Below, piece after piece: positions 1 to 11,156 of a DNA stretch of 64,000 bases (within the stretch, counting starts at the first letter, position 1; every line of letters starts with the position of its first letter). The stretch is from Clitopilus passeckerianus (Eukaryota > Basidiomycota > Agaricomycetes > Agaricales > Entolomataceae). The stretch spans positions 558,001 through 622,000 of the forward strand of contig CALYLX010000142.1 in the NCBI GenBank assembly GCA_944990035.1, read 5' to 3'. The notes beneath the pieces are model-generated. The model searched no databases. It worked only from the letters and a program-made list of their open reading frames with translations, and was not told the origin of the DNA. The position numbers were made by a program, and so were the translations under genes.

Positions 1-448
1 CGCTTTCTTTCTGGAGCGTGTGCTCACCCGCGATGCCCCAATCGTCCACACGCCCAAGAAACATTTTTCCATCCTACGCAATGCGAAGCTGCATGAGGCT
101 GTGACGAAGAACAACCCACAGGTCGTGATGGAGTTCATGGATGAAGTGGCTGGGAGAAAATGCTCGCAGCTGGAGAAGTCCGCTTGCAAAACATGGATGT
201 CCAAGGATCGTGATGCGATGAACTCTGTCATCAAGAACCGGACTTGGTTAAATTGGCCAAAATCGGATGACGTGAAACTCGACATAGACGGGGATCCGAA
301 TGAACGGGTTCAACCCAACGATGCAGAGGTGAAAAGGATGAATCGGTTGATCAGGCTGAACAGACAGGTAAATCGAGGGGAGATGAGTCGCAACCAGTGG
401 AAAGATGCCATCCAGAGTTGGAAGGACAAAGTTGCCAAGAAGGCGTGA
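1..448 (+). CDS. MYND-finger family protein, C-terminal part only (5' end outside window)
   Basis: Open in frame from base 2 to the TGA at 446-448, so only the C-terminal ~148 residues are visible. The part seen matches the C-terminal half of the minus-strand neighbours: HFSILRN, then FMDEVAGRKC, then a W..WP block and a final basic segment with NRQVNRGEMSR. Those neighbours carry an N-terminal MYND zinc finger, which for this gene must lie before the window. The MYND link is therefore inferred by homology. It is the only plus-strand copy and is convergent with the pseudogene at 612-2010. Function is unknown; MYND domains generally mediate protein-protein contacts. Confidence 0.75.
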   Translation, partial: AFFLERVLTRDAPIVHTPKKHFSILRNAKLHEAVTKNNPQVVMEFMDEVAGRKCSQLEKSACKTWMSKDRDAMNSVIKNRTWLNWPKSDDVKLDIDGDPNERVQPNDAEVKRMNRLIRLNRQVNRGEMSRNQWKDAIQSWKDKVAKKA

Positions 449-611
449 ATCAAGTTGTATATAATGGATCTGTATTATAGTTTAGATTCGTGAGGTTAAT
501 GTATCAGGTAGTGCCCCATGTATTTTACTAGGAAAACAGAAATAATGGAAGTTGTAATAACTATGCGTTGTCTGCAAACTACGAAGAGATCAGCAAACCC
601 GCCAGACACGA

Positions 612-2010
612 TCACGATTCCGTGGTTTGTCGCCATATTGCAACCCCCAGCAACCATTCACCTCTTGTCAATTCTCCGCGGTTGAACTGCCTATTCAACT
701 CGATTAGCTCCCTCATTCGACCCATTTCCTCCTCAGTTGGTTCTACTCGTTCTCCCGGATCGGCATCAAAGCCTACCTGAGGAGTCCGTGGCCATTCTTT
801 CCAGGATTAGTTTTCGATGATATACTGGACATAGTGACAATTCATCACGGTCCACGCCACAGCGAGGTGTTTATACGTCCATGAAGTCCGTCTTCTCGCA
901 ACTTCATCCAGGAAATTCTAAATGAGGTCGCAGTCGTCTTCTTCAAAGCATCTTCTATGACCGCTGTTCTTAACGGCGGAGTGTAGGTTGGTGTTGCGGA
1001 GAACGGAGAATTGCCGATGGATCCTATGCATATTGGGGCGTTATGATGGGTTGACCTATCGCAGAAGAAAGCTGGGGCAATAGTGGAATTGGGCATATTA
1101 CCGACGGCGTAGGTGGCACTTCGGATGACCATGCAGAAGTTGAACGGAAACATCCCGCAGTCGAGGAAAACTTCCTCTCCGCGAATCGTAGTAAAATAGA
1201 TCCAGTAGTGTTTGCTCGGCGTCTGTTGAGTCGCTGAGACTTGCTCCAGAGTGTCCAAAAACACAAGCCGATCTTCGTCGGGTACCCCTACTAACTCTCC
1301 TTTCGCAATTCCGAAATCTGAGATAGGAGATCTGCGATATTGGAGTCGCGTGCAACACTGGGCACCCGATGTCGAACTTGAGGTTGTTGTATACATTTTG
1401 GCGAGGAGTGACATGCAGACCCCGAGTATATTGGGGAGGAGGTAACCGTCGCGATAGATCCTGCGCATAAGCTTTGCTCGAACACTTGGCGATGCACCTG
1501 AAGGCCACCATTGCTCAAGTTCAAACTCCTCCGGCAGCTCGTCCCCGAGCTTGACAAGTCCAGCATGAGTGCCATCAGGAAGCCGACACAGTGGTGTACC
1601 AGGATTGGGGGAGTTAATAATCTGTTGCTTCATCCCCTTATGCACGGGCATGTCTTTGAATTGGCGGGCACCATCCATAAGTGCCGCCAAGAACGGATAG
1701 ATTGTGCAGAGGTCTATCCTATCAGTCTTGCCTAAAGTAAGGATGGGGACATATCAGGACAGCGCGGACGTCGGCATCAGGACACAGTCACTTGCCACAT
1801 TCACCCCTGTGCTCAGACCACTGACTGCGTTGACAAGCTGTGGAGCAGTACATTCGCTGGAGATGCTCCCGTTAGTCCCATCTCTTGGATAAACATGACG
1901 AGAAACCCCACCTCTCCACATCTAGATCAAAGACTTACACCACTACCGGTCGCGTTGCAGAAAGAACATTTGTCCAGCCGTTCTGGAGGTAGATATACAG
2001 TCTGGGACAT
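612..2010 (-). pseudogene. Decayed MYND-finger family gene with at least four lesions
   Basis: Same three-exon layout as its neighbours: exon 1 from 2010 (DKCSFC half-finger), exon 2 from 1856 (MYCSTACQRSQWSEHRGEC), exon 3 starting with KTDRIDL. Four breaks are visible. (1) The third zinc-ligand Cys codon of the finger is TGA (1927-1929); spacing C-x2-C-x9-[stop]-x2-C matches the intact copies exactly. (2) A frameshift near 1010-1045, after which the family motif FSVLRN continues in another frame. (3) TAG at 918-920 where relatives have Trp before FMDEVA. (4) TAA at 807-809. Homology still runs on to 612 (NRQFNRGEL). The exon 2 donor is GC rather than GT. Confidence 0.85.
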
Positions 2011-2228
2011 TACGGCGCAAAGTTCAGTTAGAAGCTAGAAAGAAAGGAGGCATTCGTCCATCGTGTAAAAGTCTGAGCTTTTCGTCATGGTCGATCAACG
2101 CAAGTTCGTTCTCAGTTTTCTGCTTTGGCGAGTAAACACCGCGCAATCAACGGGTTTCTAAGATGGTGCCAATTTGGGGATGGAATACTCTAATAAACAA
2201 ATTACATGTAGTTCTAGGGATATCAATA

Positions 2229-3748
2229 TCATGTCTGTTGCTGACCCTTCTTCCCCCTCAACTTCCTTTCCTCCGCACCTGAGTTCTCTGACTTCAGTTT
2301 AGCCTTCTGTTTCCGCATAAAAGTGCCAAGCCGTTCGGAGACCTCTTCTTTGGTAATCTTACCCTTGTTCCACCGCGACATCAGTTTTTTGTGATACATT
2401 TTCTCTTCCTCGGTATGGGGCGGATCATCTGTGTCGAAGTCTTTTTCAACCGCGGGAATCGGTTCCCGGGGCCAGTCTTTCCAAGCCTTGCATACGAGGG
2501 CCGTAAACAATTGGAAGCGGTAGATGGGCGTCAGCTTGCCGAGAAATGCAACCTCGGCGGGCGTGGATTTTCTTCCAGCGATCTTAGCCATAACGGCGGA
2601 GAGTAGAGCTTTTCCTTTTTCAAATCCAGCAGAGATATCTTTGGCAGCTTGATGGAAGCGTGTATCTCGGAGAAGGGAGAAGTGTTGCTCTGGATAATGC
2701 ATGTGGCCAGGAAGGGATCTGATCATGTGTGGGCTTGCCCAGAAGACCGGGAAGCGATGTGAAGGAAAGCCATCCACCATGGAATATTGCCAAGAATCAT
2801 GAACGATACTGCAAAAGTTGAGGGCGTATAGGCCACAATCCAGGACATATTCGTCTTCTCGAGCTGTCTTGAAATATATCCAGTAGTGTTCCTGAGGATC
2901 TTGGCCAGTCGAATGGGTCCCGTTCAAAAAATTGCGGTAGGCCAGCCTGTTCGTTCCACCTCTCATTGTAGCCCCTTTTACGATCCCAAAATCGGTCAGG
3001 GGTGTGCCTCCAAGAGTAAAACGAACGCGAGAATCTGGATAGGATGGATCGCCTTCAATCGCGCCAGGGTTGACCTCCAAACTTCCGGTATAGACCTCAG
3101 AGAGCAAAGCAAAGCAAATGGCGATATAGTTCGGTAAGGTCCAGCCTTCCCTCAGAACACGAAGGAATAGCCTCTCACGAGACCTGTCGGAGGCTGCTTC
3201 TGGCCACCACGCCTTGGAACATACAAAGGGAGATTTGAGCGGTCTGCCAAGCATGACAAGTTTTGCCAGTTCGCCATTGAAAACTGGAAAGGGCGGGGTC
3301 ATCGGGTTGGGAGCGTTGATGATTTTGTGTCGTAAAGCAGGGTGGAGGGGCCGGTCAGGATGCCAGACTCCATGTTCAAAGAGAGCAGCGAGAAATGGAT
3401 GGAAGCAAACAAGATCGATGCGCTCAGCGGGTCCTGTGTGTTGTCAGTATGGCATTTGTGAGAAGCGAGTACTACTGAACGTACGACAAGTGAGTTTATG
3501 CTCAGGCCAATCCGTCTTCTGACATTGGCGATCGCAATACGCAACCTATACTAGCAATGAGCCAAAGTCGTAGAAAAGCCGCTCTGTAAACTTTCCTCGC
3601 CACATTTCGCGCATACATGCAGCTTGACGTCCGCCTTCTTGCAAGCAACACACTCGTCCAGAAACTCTGGGGGTAGAGAAACCTCCCTCGAGCGAGAGAA
3701 TCTCTCAAGCTTTGACGGTGTCTCGCACCGAAAGCGACCTAATCTCAT
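2229..3748 (-). CDS. MYND-finger family protein, exon 1 splice donor probably destroyed
   Basis: Three exons by homology: 3748-3596 (finger half CVAC...CAKCGE), 3545-3485 (second half YCDRQCQKTDWPEH) and 3433-2229. The long third exon is intact and carries the family core: DFGIVKG, HYWIYFKT, a conserved DCG block, HFSLLRD, and a Lys-rich tail. In the intact relatives exon 1 ends GAG followed by GT; here it is GAG followed by GAAAGT, with GA at 3595-3594 in place of the donor GT. The nearest GT (3591-3590) does not keep frame with exon 2, and read-through stops after about 20 codons. The protein is therefore likely to lack a complete finger or the gene is dying. Function unknown. Confidence 0.65.
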
Positions 3749-3991
3749 AAAAACTGTGGTAGGGGGTGTCGCCGTCGTTCAAAGTTGGAGGTCAAGCAAA
3801 AGGCAGGAAGTCCGCCCGACCGGAGAAAGCCGAGAACTGGAAGCAAATCCTACCTATAGTACGTCTTGGGTAGGTTTTATTTATTGATTTTTACAAGTCA
3901 ATATATTGCATACGTGTTGCAATGACTAGAACATTAGGATGAGTGCTATAGAGTATTGCTTTTACTCTATTATTCGGCCGGTTTTCGAGAT

Positions 3992-5455
3992 TCAGAACTG
4001 ATCGTCGCCATCCAGGCGGTTATGTACAAAGTCCTTGAAAGAATCAATCATTTCTTCCCTCGACATCTCGCCTCGATGAACTTTTCGGGCTTGTTTCTTC
4101 AAAAACTTCACGTCTTCCGGACTCTGCACCATCTCGCCTGCCTCTTGATCATAGTATACCGCAGGCTCAGCCTCTTTGGGCCAGCTTTTCCATCGCTTAC
4201 TCCGCAGCAGCATCAAGAGTAAGAGGCAATTCTCGCCAGCGAGCTTCATCACAAGACTCCTTTCATCTGAAATGCAGGTTCTTTCCGCTACTTCGTCCAT
4301 GAACTCCCAGATAAGGGTAGCTTCTCTGTATCCGAACGGCATGCTGCTTTCCCGCGCCAGTTGTTGCAAGCGTCGATCGTGAAGAACAGAAAATCGTTTC
4401 TTTTCAATCAGATAATCTTCCGGTCGAGTATAACGGGACACCGACTTTGTATTGAAGATAGCGGGAATAGGTCCTGTTGGGAGATCCGAAGGAAAGTAAT
4501 AGTGTTCCGAGTTGGAAACTACGGCAGCAAGATTGAAAGTGTACATTCCGCAATCCAGGAAGAACTCCTCTTTCCGTATGGTTGTGAAGTAGAGCCAGTA
4601 GTGATCTTTGTGGTCCTGGCCTTTTGTGATGGAGCCATCTGCTCGATTGAGATAAGCCAGCCGCCCGCGAGGGGGTGCTCGAGTCTCGCCCTTGGCAATA
4701 CCAAAGTCGGTGACCGGTTGGCCATGCACCTGCAGGCGTATCCGAGTTTTTTGGAATTCTGTCGGCAGCTCCGAATTAGCGTAGGTGGTGTAGATCTCGC
4801 GGAGTAAAGCGACCATGATCGAGAGGTAATTGGGAAGTGTCCAGCCTTCTCTCAGGATCCTAAGCGCGAGTTTTGAGCGGAGAATGGATGATTTGGCTCT
4901 AGGCCACCACTCCTCGCTACCGTGTTTCTCATATGCTATTTTGTCGCCAAGCATTACCAGCTTAGCTCGAGAGCCATCTGGAAGTGGAATTGGTGGGGTT
5001 TCGGGATCAATAGGGTTTATGATTTTGTGTTTCAAGGCAGGATGTATGGGCCGGGTGTTGTGATTGACACCGACTTCGAACAGGTATGCAAGGTACGGGT
5101 AGAAGCCACGTAGATCAATTCTATCCGTTTGTCCTATAGTAGCTAGGTAAATTTAGATTGCAGACAAAGATCAATTCGCGCACCGCACAGCACTTTATGT
5201 TTCCCCCAATCAGACTTCTGGCAATCACGCGAGCAGTATATTTTCTATAAAAGCCGGTCAGAGACTTGAAATGTGAACGCAAGAACACAATGGATGACTC
5301 ACCTCTCCACAGGATGCACAAAGGCGCAGTTGCTCCCTTTTGTCACAAACAGAGCACTGTTCGAAACCTGCTGGAGGAATGAAAACCTTCCTGTTAGTCC
5401 TCTTGCTAATGAGTAGGAGTTCTTCTATCGCCTCCGCATGAGGGCTATCATTCAT
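3992..5455 (-). CDS. MYND-type zinc finger protein, intact copy
   Basis: Exons 5455-5303, 5244-5184 and 5133-3992 (phase 0 and phase 1 introns, shared by the whole array). The ATG at 5455 is the first in frame. The finger is complete: CSVC, then CASCGE at the exon 1 end, then IYCSRDCQKSDWGKHK...C in exon 2, fitting the MYND pattern C-x2-C...C-x2-C...YC-x3-C-Q...H...C. The rest (about 380 residues) is the family-specific domain with DFGIAKG, HYWLYFTT, FFLDCGM and FMDEVAERTC. No enzyme motif is seen; SET residues are absent, so it is not a SMYD methyltransferase. The role is unknown; a protein-interaction or regulatory function is inferred only from the finger. Confidence 0.8.
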
Positions 5456-5679
5456 GGTGGTGGTAGAGAATGAAACGTTGTAGTCGCACGCACAGGCAGG
5501 ACCATTGTGGTCGAAGTGAGAATGATTCCGGGCCGGATCTCCGACTATCAAAAGACGCCCAGCACATTGACAAGCTGCGATAAATTCATTTCACATTATA
5601 TTGGGCTAATCCAGAGTGAAAATCACCTGAGGACTTGATATAAATTCGAAAGGATATATTGATCGCCTGATCCATCATT

Positions 5680-7112
5680 CTAGAGTCCTAAGCCCTCACA
5701 AGCCTGTGAAGCTTCATCTGGAGACACTTCCCCGCGTCGAACCCTCCTGACTTGTTTCTCTAGGTACTTAACCTTCCGGACGAAAAGTGTCATATTGGTA
5801 TCACTAGGGTCTGTTTTTCCCAATGACGTTTCTGGCGACTCTGGCCAATCGGCCCAAGCATGACCTTCAAGATTTTGACGAAGAGTGGAACAGCTATGTT
5901 CCACCATATTCATAAGAAGCTCCCTTTCCTCACGATTGCATCTCCTCCCGGCTACTTCGTTCATGAAGCTGAATATGAGGGCTGAATCCTTGGAGTTGAA
6001 ACCCCTTTTGCTGTGCTGCACTGCCCGTTTCAACCGTACATTTCTGAGGACAGAATGTCGTTCGTTTAAGACTGTAGCCCATGCGTCATCCATGAAACTT
6101 GCCACTGTAACACCGCGAAACATGACGGGAAGTGGCCAACTGGGGTGCCTAGAGACACCGAATGAGTACGGCTCATGCCAGACTGAACCAGTCATCCCAA
6201 ACGCGTGACTGCCGCAATCGAGCACGTAATCATCCCCCCGAAGGGTAGTGAAGTATAGGACGTAGTGCTCTTCAGGATCCTGGCCCATCGTAATAGTTCC
6301 GCTGAGAGCATCGAGATATGCCCGGTCAGAAGGATCAATCTTTAGTATCCCTTTACCAATGCCAAAATCGGATACGGGAAAGCCATGGATTCGGAACCTT
6401 GTGCGTTTTTGCTGGAAGCTTGATAAATGGGGCTCAGACGGAAACGCGCTCGTGGTATAGACCTCGGCGAGCATTGCAATAGCGATGGCCAGGTAGTTGG
6501 AAAGGTGCCAGCCTTCTCGTTGCATTCGAAGGAAGAGCAATCTTCGATAGTTATCGGATGGTGCGGTAGGCCACCGTTCTGCCAAGCTTCCATGATTATC
6601 TTCGCCTAGGCAAACGAGTTTGGCCGCCGTACCATCAGGCAGCAAGGTAGGTGGCGTCTCCCGATCAAAGGTGTTTACAATCTTTCGATTCATGGTGGGG
6701 TTGACGGGTCTGGCACGAATGCCCAGTTCAAACAGAACTGCGAGAAATGGGTAGAAGCCTTTGAGATCAATTTTGTCCGTCTTTCCTTCATGCCGTGTCT
6801 ATCCGTTAAAAAGCGTGGACTCTAGGAAAGGTTGGTGACACACTTACCACATTTCGGTTTATGCTCTCGCCAGTGCACCCTCTGACACTCACGAGAGCAG
6901 TATACCGTCTAGTCACAGGGGTTAACGTGTTTCTAAGATAGTACTGGACTCTAGGTGGACTCACTTCTTCACAAGATGCACACAGACGTAAGGACTTCTT
7001 CTGCTGGCAGACAACACACTGATCCAGGGATCTGGGAGGCAAAAAGACCTGCCTGACACCCTTTTGGGGACTTCAAAGCCGAGAACGCGTTGAATGAAGG
7101 GAGTTCTGTCAT
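5680..7112 (-). CDS. MYND-type zinc finger protein, 5' frameshift near start
   Basis: Exons 7112-6965, 6908-6848 and 6785-5680. Finger halves CVVC...CASCEE and VYCSRECQRVHWREHK...C are complete, with CEE replacing the usual CGE. The only plausible ATG (7112) reads about 15 codons, then is out of frame with the finger. The finger frame itself has a TGA just upstream and no ATG. The shift falls in a homopolymer stack (7059-7069, ccc-tttt-gggg), where one base less would join both frames, so this is a recent frameshift or an assembly error. Exon 3 is intact, with DFGIGKG, HYVLYFTT, VLDCGSHAF and SFMNEVAGRRC. Confidence 0.7.
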
Positions 7113-7449
7113 GTTGAGCAGGGACGTGTGCAAAAGGCCTCGCGGTATATATATATGATTGTCATAGCTCCGGAAGGAAGTGGACATGAGGCTTGGGTGG
7201 TAGTTCGGTAAGAGGATAGCGTTCTTTCCGGCCTCATGCAGGAGATACCAGCATTAGGATTTGCTCTCTCGCGCCCGAGGGCCACGCGTTGACAGAAGGG
7301 TGTATTGCTCCTCCCCTGACGCCTGATCGATTGGCACATTCGATTCGTCGTGTTGCCCCATCGTGTCCGTCACATTTTCTTCCGGGAACACTCACACCTC
7401 TCTGAGTAAACCAGAATGTAGCCGTGTTATCCGAACGTCCGAATACATA
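7113..7449. other. Intergenic between two MYND copies
   Basis: Holds the putative upstream region of the 7112 start and the downstream region of the next copy. A short TA repeat lies near 7146-7156. No further gene is visible. Confidence 0.5.
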
Positions 7450-8974
7450 TTATTGCCATTCCATATCGTCATCCTTAGGTGGATCTGGAACCCTCGATGA
7501 TTCCAGCGACAAACGCTGTCGCTCCTTGAAGGCTTTGAAGCTACCGAGCAGCACTTCCCGACTAACCACCTCACGCTCATTCCTCCTGCACCAATCCTGA
7601 ACATAATCCACCCAGCCCACTTTCTCTCTTGGCGACTCTTCCATCCCCGCCTCTTTGATCTCCTCCGTCAATTCTGGAGTCACAGGCCATTTTGTCCATC
7701 CACGCCTGCTGAGCATTAGATTGAGGGAACCTGCAGCGTCCAGGGCCCAGCACTCGATGAGGCGAATTTCGGAATCTGTGCAGCGCTTCCCAAGGATGGA
7801 TTCGGTGACTGCAGCAAGGGCGCGACAATTTAACTCCGGCCATTCGTGGACTACGGCCTTCTGGATGACTTCATTGCGGAGGATTGAATACTTCTTCTGG
7901 ATGACAATGGGAGCCTTATACAGCCCAGTATTCTTGTCGATAAAGAGAGCGGGCGCAGAGGTGATGGGTCCGTTGGCAGGATCTAACGGCATGCCGTCTG
8001 TATAGCCTGCATTCTTGATGGAAATTGTGATGTCGAAGGGATATAGGTTGAAGTCTAGGAAGGCTTCTTCCCCGCTGAGGGTGGTGAAGTAGAGCGCGAA
8101 ATGGGCTTCTGGATCAGGTCCAAATTCAAGGGGACCATCGGGTATGGCATAATAGGCAAATTGTGCAGAATCCGAGACCCGTGCCTTGCATTTCACCAGC
8201 CCAAAATCCGAAATGGGAGATTTCTTGTACTGAAGCCGGATGCGCCGTTTCGCCTTCTTGTCGGGGGAGTCAGATGCGCGTATTGAGGTCGTCGAATACA
8301 TGTCCGTAATTAAGCTGATGGAGGTGCTTAAGAGGATGGGCATAACATAGCCTGTGCGCCGCAATTTCAAGCTGGATGATGCTCGACGTTCGATATCTGG
8401 GGTTGGCCACCATGACTCGACTTCGTTGGGCTTGACCAGAGGTAGGCGAATATCGTCCGATTCGCGAGAAATACCTTCTCCCAGCAGGACAAGGTTTGCA
8501 GGCGATTGGCCCGGGAACGTAGCCATTGGCTGGGTTGAGCCCGGATAGTGGATGATGTGGTGAGCTTGGGCAGTGTGGCGGGGTATCGAGCCATGATGAC
8601 GAGCTGCCTCCGCAAGAAAGGCTAAGAATGGATAGAATGCTTCCAGGTCGATTCTATCTGTCTTTCCTGTGGCACAACATATTCAGTAAGAGAGCATGTC
8701 AAATAGAGTCGGATAGCATCCGTACCACACGACGTCTTATGTGAAGGCCAGTCGTTCCCCTGACACTCAGAGGAACAGTAAATGATCTACAAGGACAGCA
8801 ATAAGTACCATGTTCAGAGCCTAGTTCGCGGACAAATACCTCTCCACATGCTGCACACAGCCTGAGCTTTCCAGCAGTTTGGTTGCATACCGTACATTTG
8901 TCCAACTTTTCGAGAGGGAGGTATAGCTTTCGCTTCTCTTCACCCTCTTCTAATACTTCCTCCTTGCTCAGCAT
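7450..8974 (-). CDS. MYND-type zinc finger protein, intact copy
   Basis: Exons 8974-8840, 8786-8726 and 8666-7450. ATG at 8974 begins MLSKEEVLEEGEEKRK. The finger is complete: CTVC-x9-CAACGE in exon 1, then IIYCSSECQGNDWPSHK...C in exon 2. Exon 3 starts GKTDRIDL and carries DFGLVKC, HFALYFTT, FLDFNLYPF (the DCG of relatives is altered), YSILRN, and a divergent C-terminus. It is the most diverged member of the array but all splice sites are canonical and the frame is open. Function unknown. With the 3992-5455 gene it is one of only two copies here that look fully functional. Confidence 0.8.
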
Positions 8975-9366
8975 GCCCTCTTGAATGTTCGATACTAAAG
9001 CTGTTGATAACAATAACCAAAGGATTGACCCAGAACTCTTTCGGAGAAATCAAGCATGACCAAACAACTTGTGTGGGTCCAAGTGTTGCCATTTGAGATT
9101 CAGGGGTCCTGCAAGGCAGTACGCATGGGTAGAAAGACGAAAATCGTTGGCGCTTCATTGTATCCAGTTTTGGAAAAAATCAACCTCTTCAGGCGCCCAG
9201 AAAGATGTAGAATGCTCATTGACTCGGAGGTGGCGGTAAAGAGGAAGGAGGCTGTGGGAATGAAGAATCACGGTCACTCTCACGTGTATTTGGTAACGTT
9301 AGATGTGACGACGCGTCCCTTGTCTCGCAGAAGCTTGAAGTTCGACTCCTGAACGCGACGACCATA
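8975..9366. promoter_or_regulatory. Shared upstream region of a MYND gene and ORC6
   Basis: 392 bp between two divergent starts (8974 minus, 9367 plus), presumably holding both promoters. No recognised motif. An open frame at 9056-9352 has no homology I can see and is treated as chance. Confidence 0.4.
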
Positions 9367-10652
9367 ATGCCTGTCAACGACCATCTGCTCAGTCACCTAT
9401 GCCAGGAGGAAGAAACGTTGAAGGAAGCTCAGTCTCTGCTTCGCAGGGCTCAGAAGAAGACAGGGCCAGGCTCTGGTTATGAATTAGGACCACATACAAC
9501 CGGCTTACCAGCTATTTGCGCGTTGCTCGCGTCCCAGAAGTACGTTTATCTGGCTTGAGCGGTTGATAGTTCTAGAAAATCTGACTCAGGCCTTATCAGG
9601 CTGAATAATGGAGACGTGACCGAGAAAGCTGCCCAAATGGCATCCTGCCTGAAAGCTTCTGACTTCAGTAAAGCTCTTGGAATTGTTCAAGCCGCTGTAG
9701 GAGACTCTGCAAAGGACGTCGATCCTCGCAAGATTTATGACCAACTTCTGTCACAATACAACACCACGCCAGCTCCACAAACTTTCAAAAAGTGGTTGAA
9801 GGAAGCTGGCGAGCTGATCCAAGCCGAAGACAAAAAAATCAGCCCAGAGGACCCGGCGCACGGCAAGATCATCAAGTGTGCAATATTCTACTGGACATAT
9901 GAATCCGCCACTGTGAGAGCTGCTCTCAAAAATCCTATCACTCATATCTGACTCACTCATAGGGAAAACCCCTTTCGACTCAGAAAGCATTTGCGGATGA
10001 GCACACTCTTACGTTGAAAAGCTTTACCAGAGTCCTAAACAAGATTTCTACCCTATGCCTGCTCCTCAGATCTCGCATCGCAAGGGAGGCAGCTGAGAAG
10101 GCGAAGTCGACCCCTACCAAAGCTACCTCCACCCCTCGTCGCACACCACGGAAACAACCGCTTAGAGAGCTCCCTTCAAGAGATACTCCCTCCAAGCGGA
10201 AGCTTGACGAAGTTCCAGAGGAGTTGGGGCAATCAGAATCCCCACGTTTACATGCTACAGAAGTGTTACTAGAGACACCTAGCAAGCGACCAAGAACAGG
10301 TTCCCCGCTTAAACCTCGAGTTGCTGCTTCAACGACGAAAACACTCGTCTCTCGTCAGCCGCCACCTCTCCCTTCCCCGCCTGCAGCTCCTGCAGACCTA
10401 CCCAGTGAAGTCGCCGTCCCAAAAGACCCCTCCGCTAATCAACAAGCAATCCCTGCCAGCCATACTGCACCCCAGTTAGAGAAACCTACGGCCGAAAATG
10501 TCGCTGAAAGTAGACAAGGTGTTACATCTGAAGAAAAGCAGCCACTTTCGTTCCCCAGGCGTCGCTTCCGCCCTGTTTATCTCGACACAGTACAATGGTA
10601 CAGCCTGGACAGACGGATTGCACGGCTACCGAGGCAGATACGCGTCCGCTGA
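9367..10652 (+). CDS. ORC6: Origin recognition complex subunit 6
   Basis: Exons 9367-9539, 9600-9912 and 9963 to about 10652. The first two exons give paired helical repeats typical of ORC6: LPAICALLASQK followed by LNNGDVTEKAAQ, then YDQLLSQYN, FKKWL, IIKCAIFYW. Exon 3 gives the second cyclin-like part (LNKISTLCLLLRSRIA), then a basic, Ser/Thr/Pro-rich linker with TP and SP sites (possible CDK targets). Near the C-terminus the motif YLDTVQWYSLDRRI resembles the conserved fungal tail. ORC6 is the smallest subunit of the origin recognition complex in the nucleus. The extreme 3' end is uncertain: the frame closes at 10652 while a neighbouring frame stays open to 10957. Confidence 0.72.
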
Positions 10653-11156
10653 ATGGCCATCATCCTATTGTGACGGATGCGCCCACACCATCAGGGAGGG
10701 CGGCAGTAGCTTCACGGCTTTGTTGTTCTTTACTCTGGATATTCGGCGGACGACTGCGCATAGCATGCCAAGTAGGGCCACCTTCTGTGTCATTCCACTG
10801 CGCCGAACATAGGAGGGAACAAGAACACGAAAGGGTTCCATTTCTGTGGGTGGCCTACCTCCAAGCACCCACTGGCTCGATCGAGACTACGTATTGTCAA
10901 ACGACGGGGGGGGCGGGCAGGATTCCGGGGGAGAACCCACTCATGGAAGAATATTGAAGAAACTCATATATGTTCTCTAGTAGTAATACAATCTCATTTT
11001 ATGCTACGAATAGGAACATGTACACATCATGAACAATAGCAACTCACAGCGAAGGGAAAAATTATACAGTGGCAAAAGCGAAGTACGTGTGGTATAGTTG
11101 ACAGCTTCAAGCCATCGAGAAGTACGAATAGGCGGAAAATAACCCAAATGTAGTAA
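10653..11156. other. Convergent 3' region of ORC6 and the MAPKK
   Basis: Presumed 3' UTRs of two convergent genes. A run of nine G's (broken only by one C from a longer G-rich tract) lies near 10905-10918. The open frame to 10957 could belong to ORC6. No other gene is seen. Confidence 0.45.

Noticed and set aside
7146..7156. TA repeat as a possible microsatellite or TATA box
   Set aside because: Too short to be significant, and position relative to the MYND start is not informative.
9056..9352. 98-codon plus-strand frame between a MYND gene and ORC6
   Set aside because: No motif, and it sits in a divergent promoter region; probably chance.
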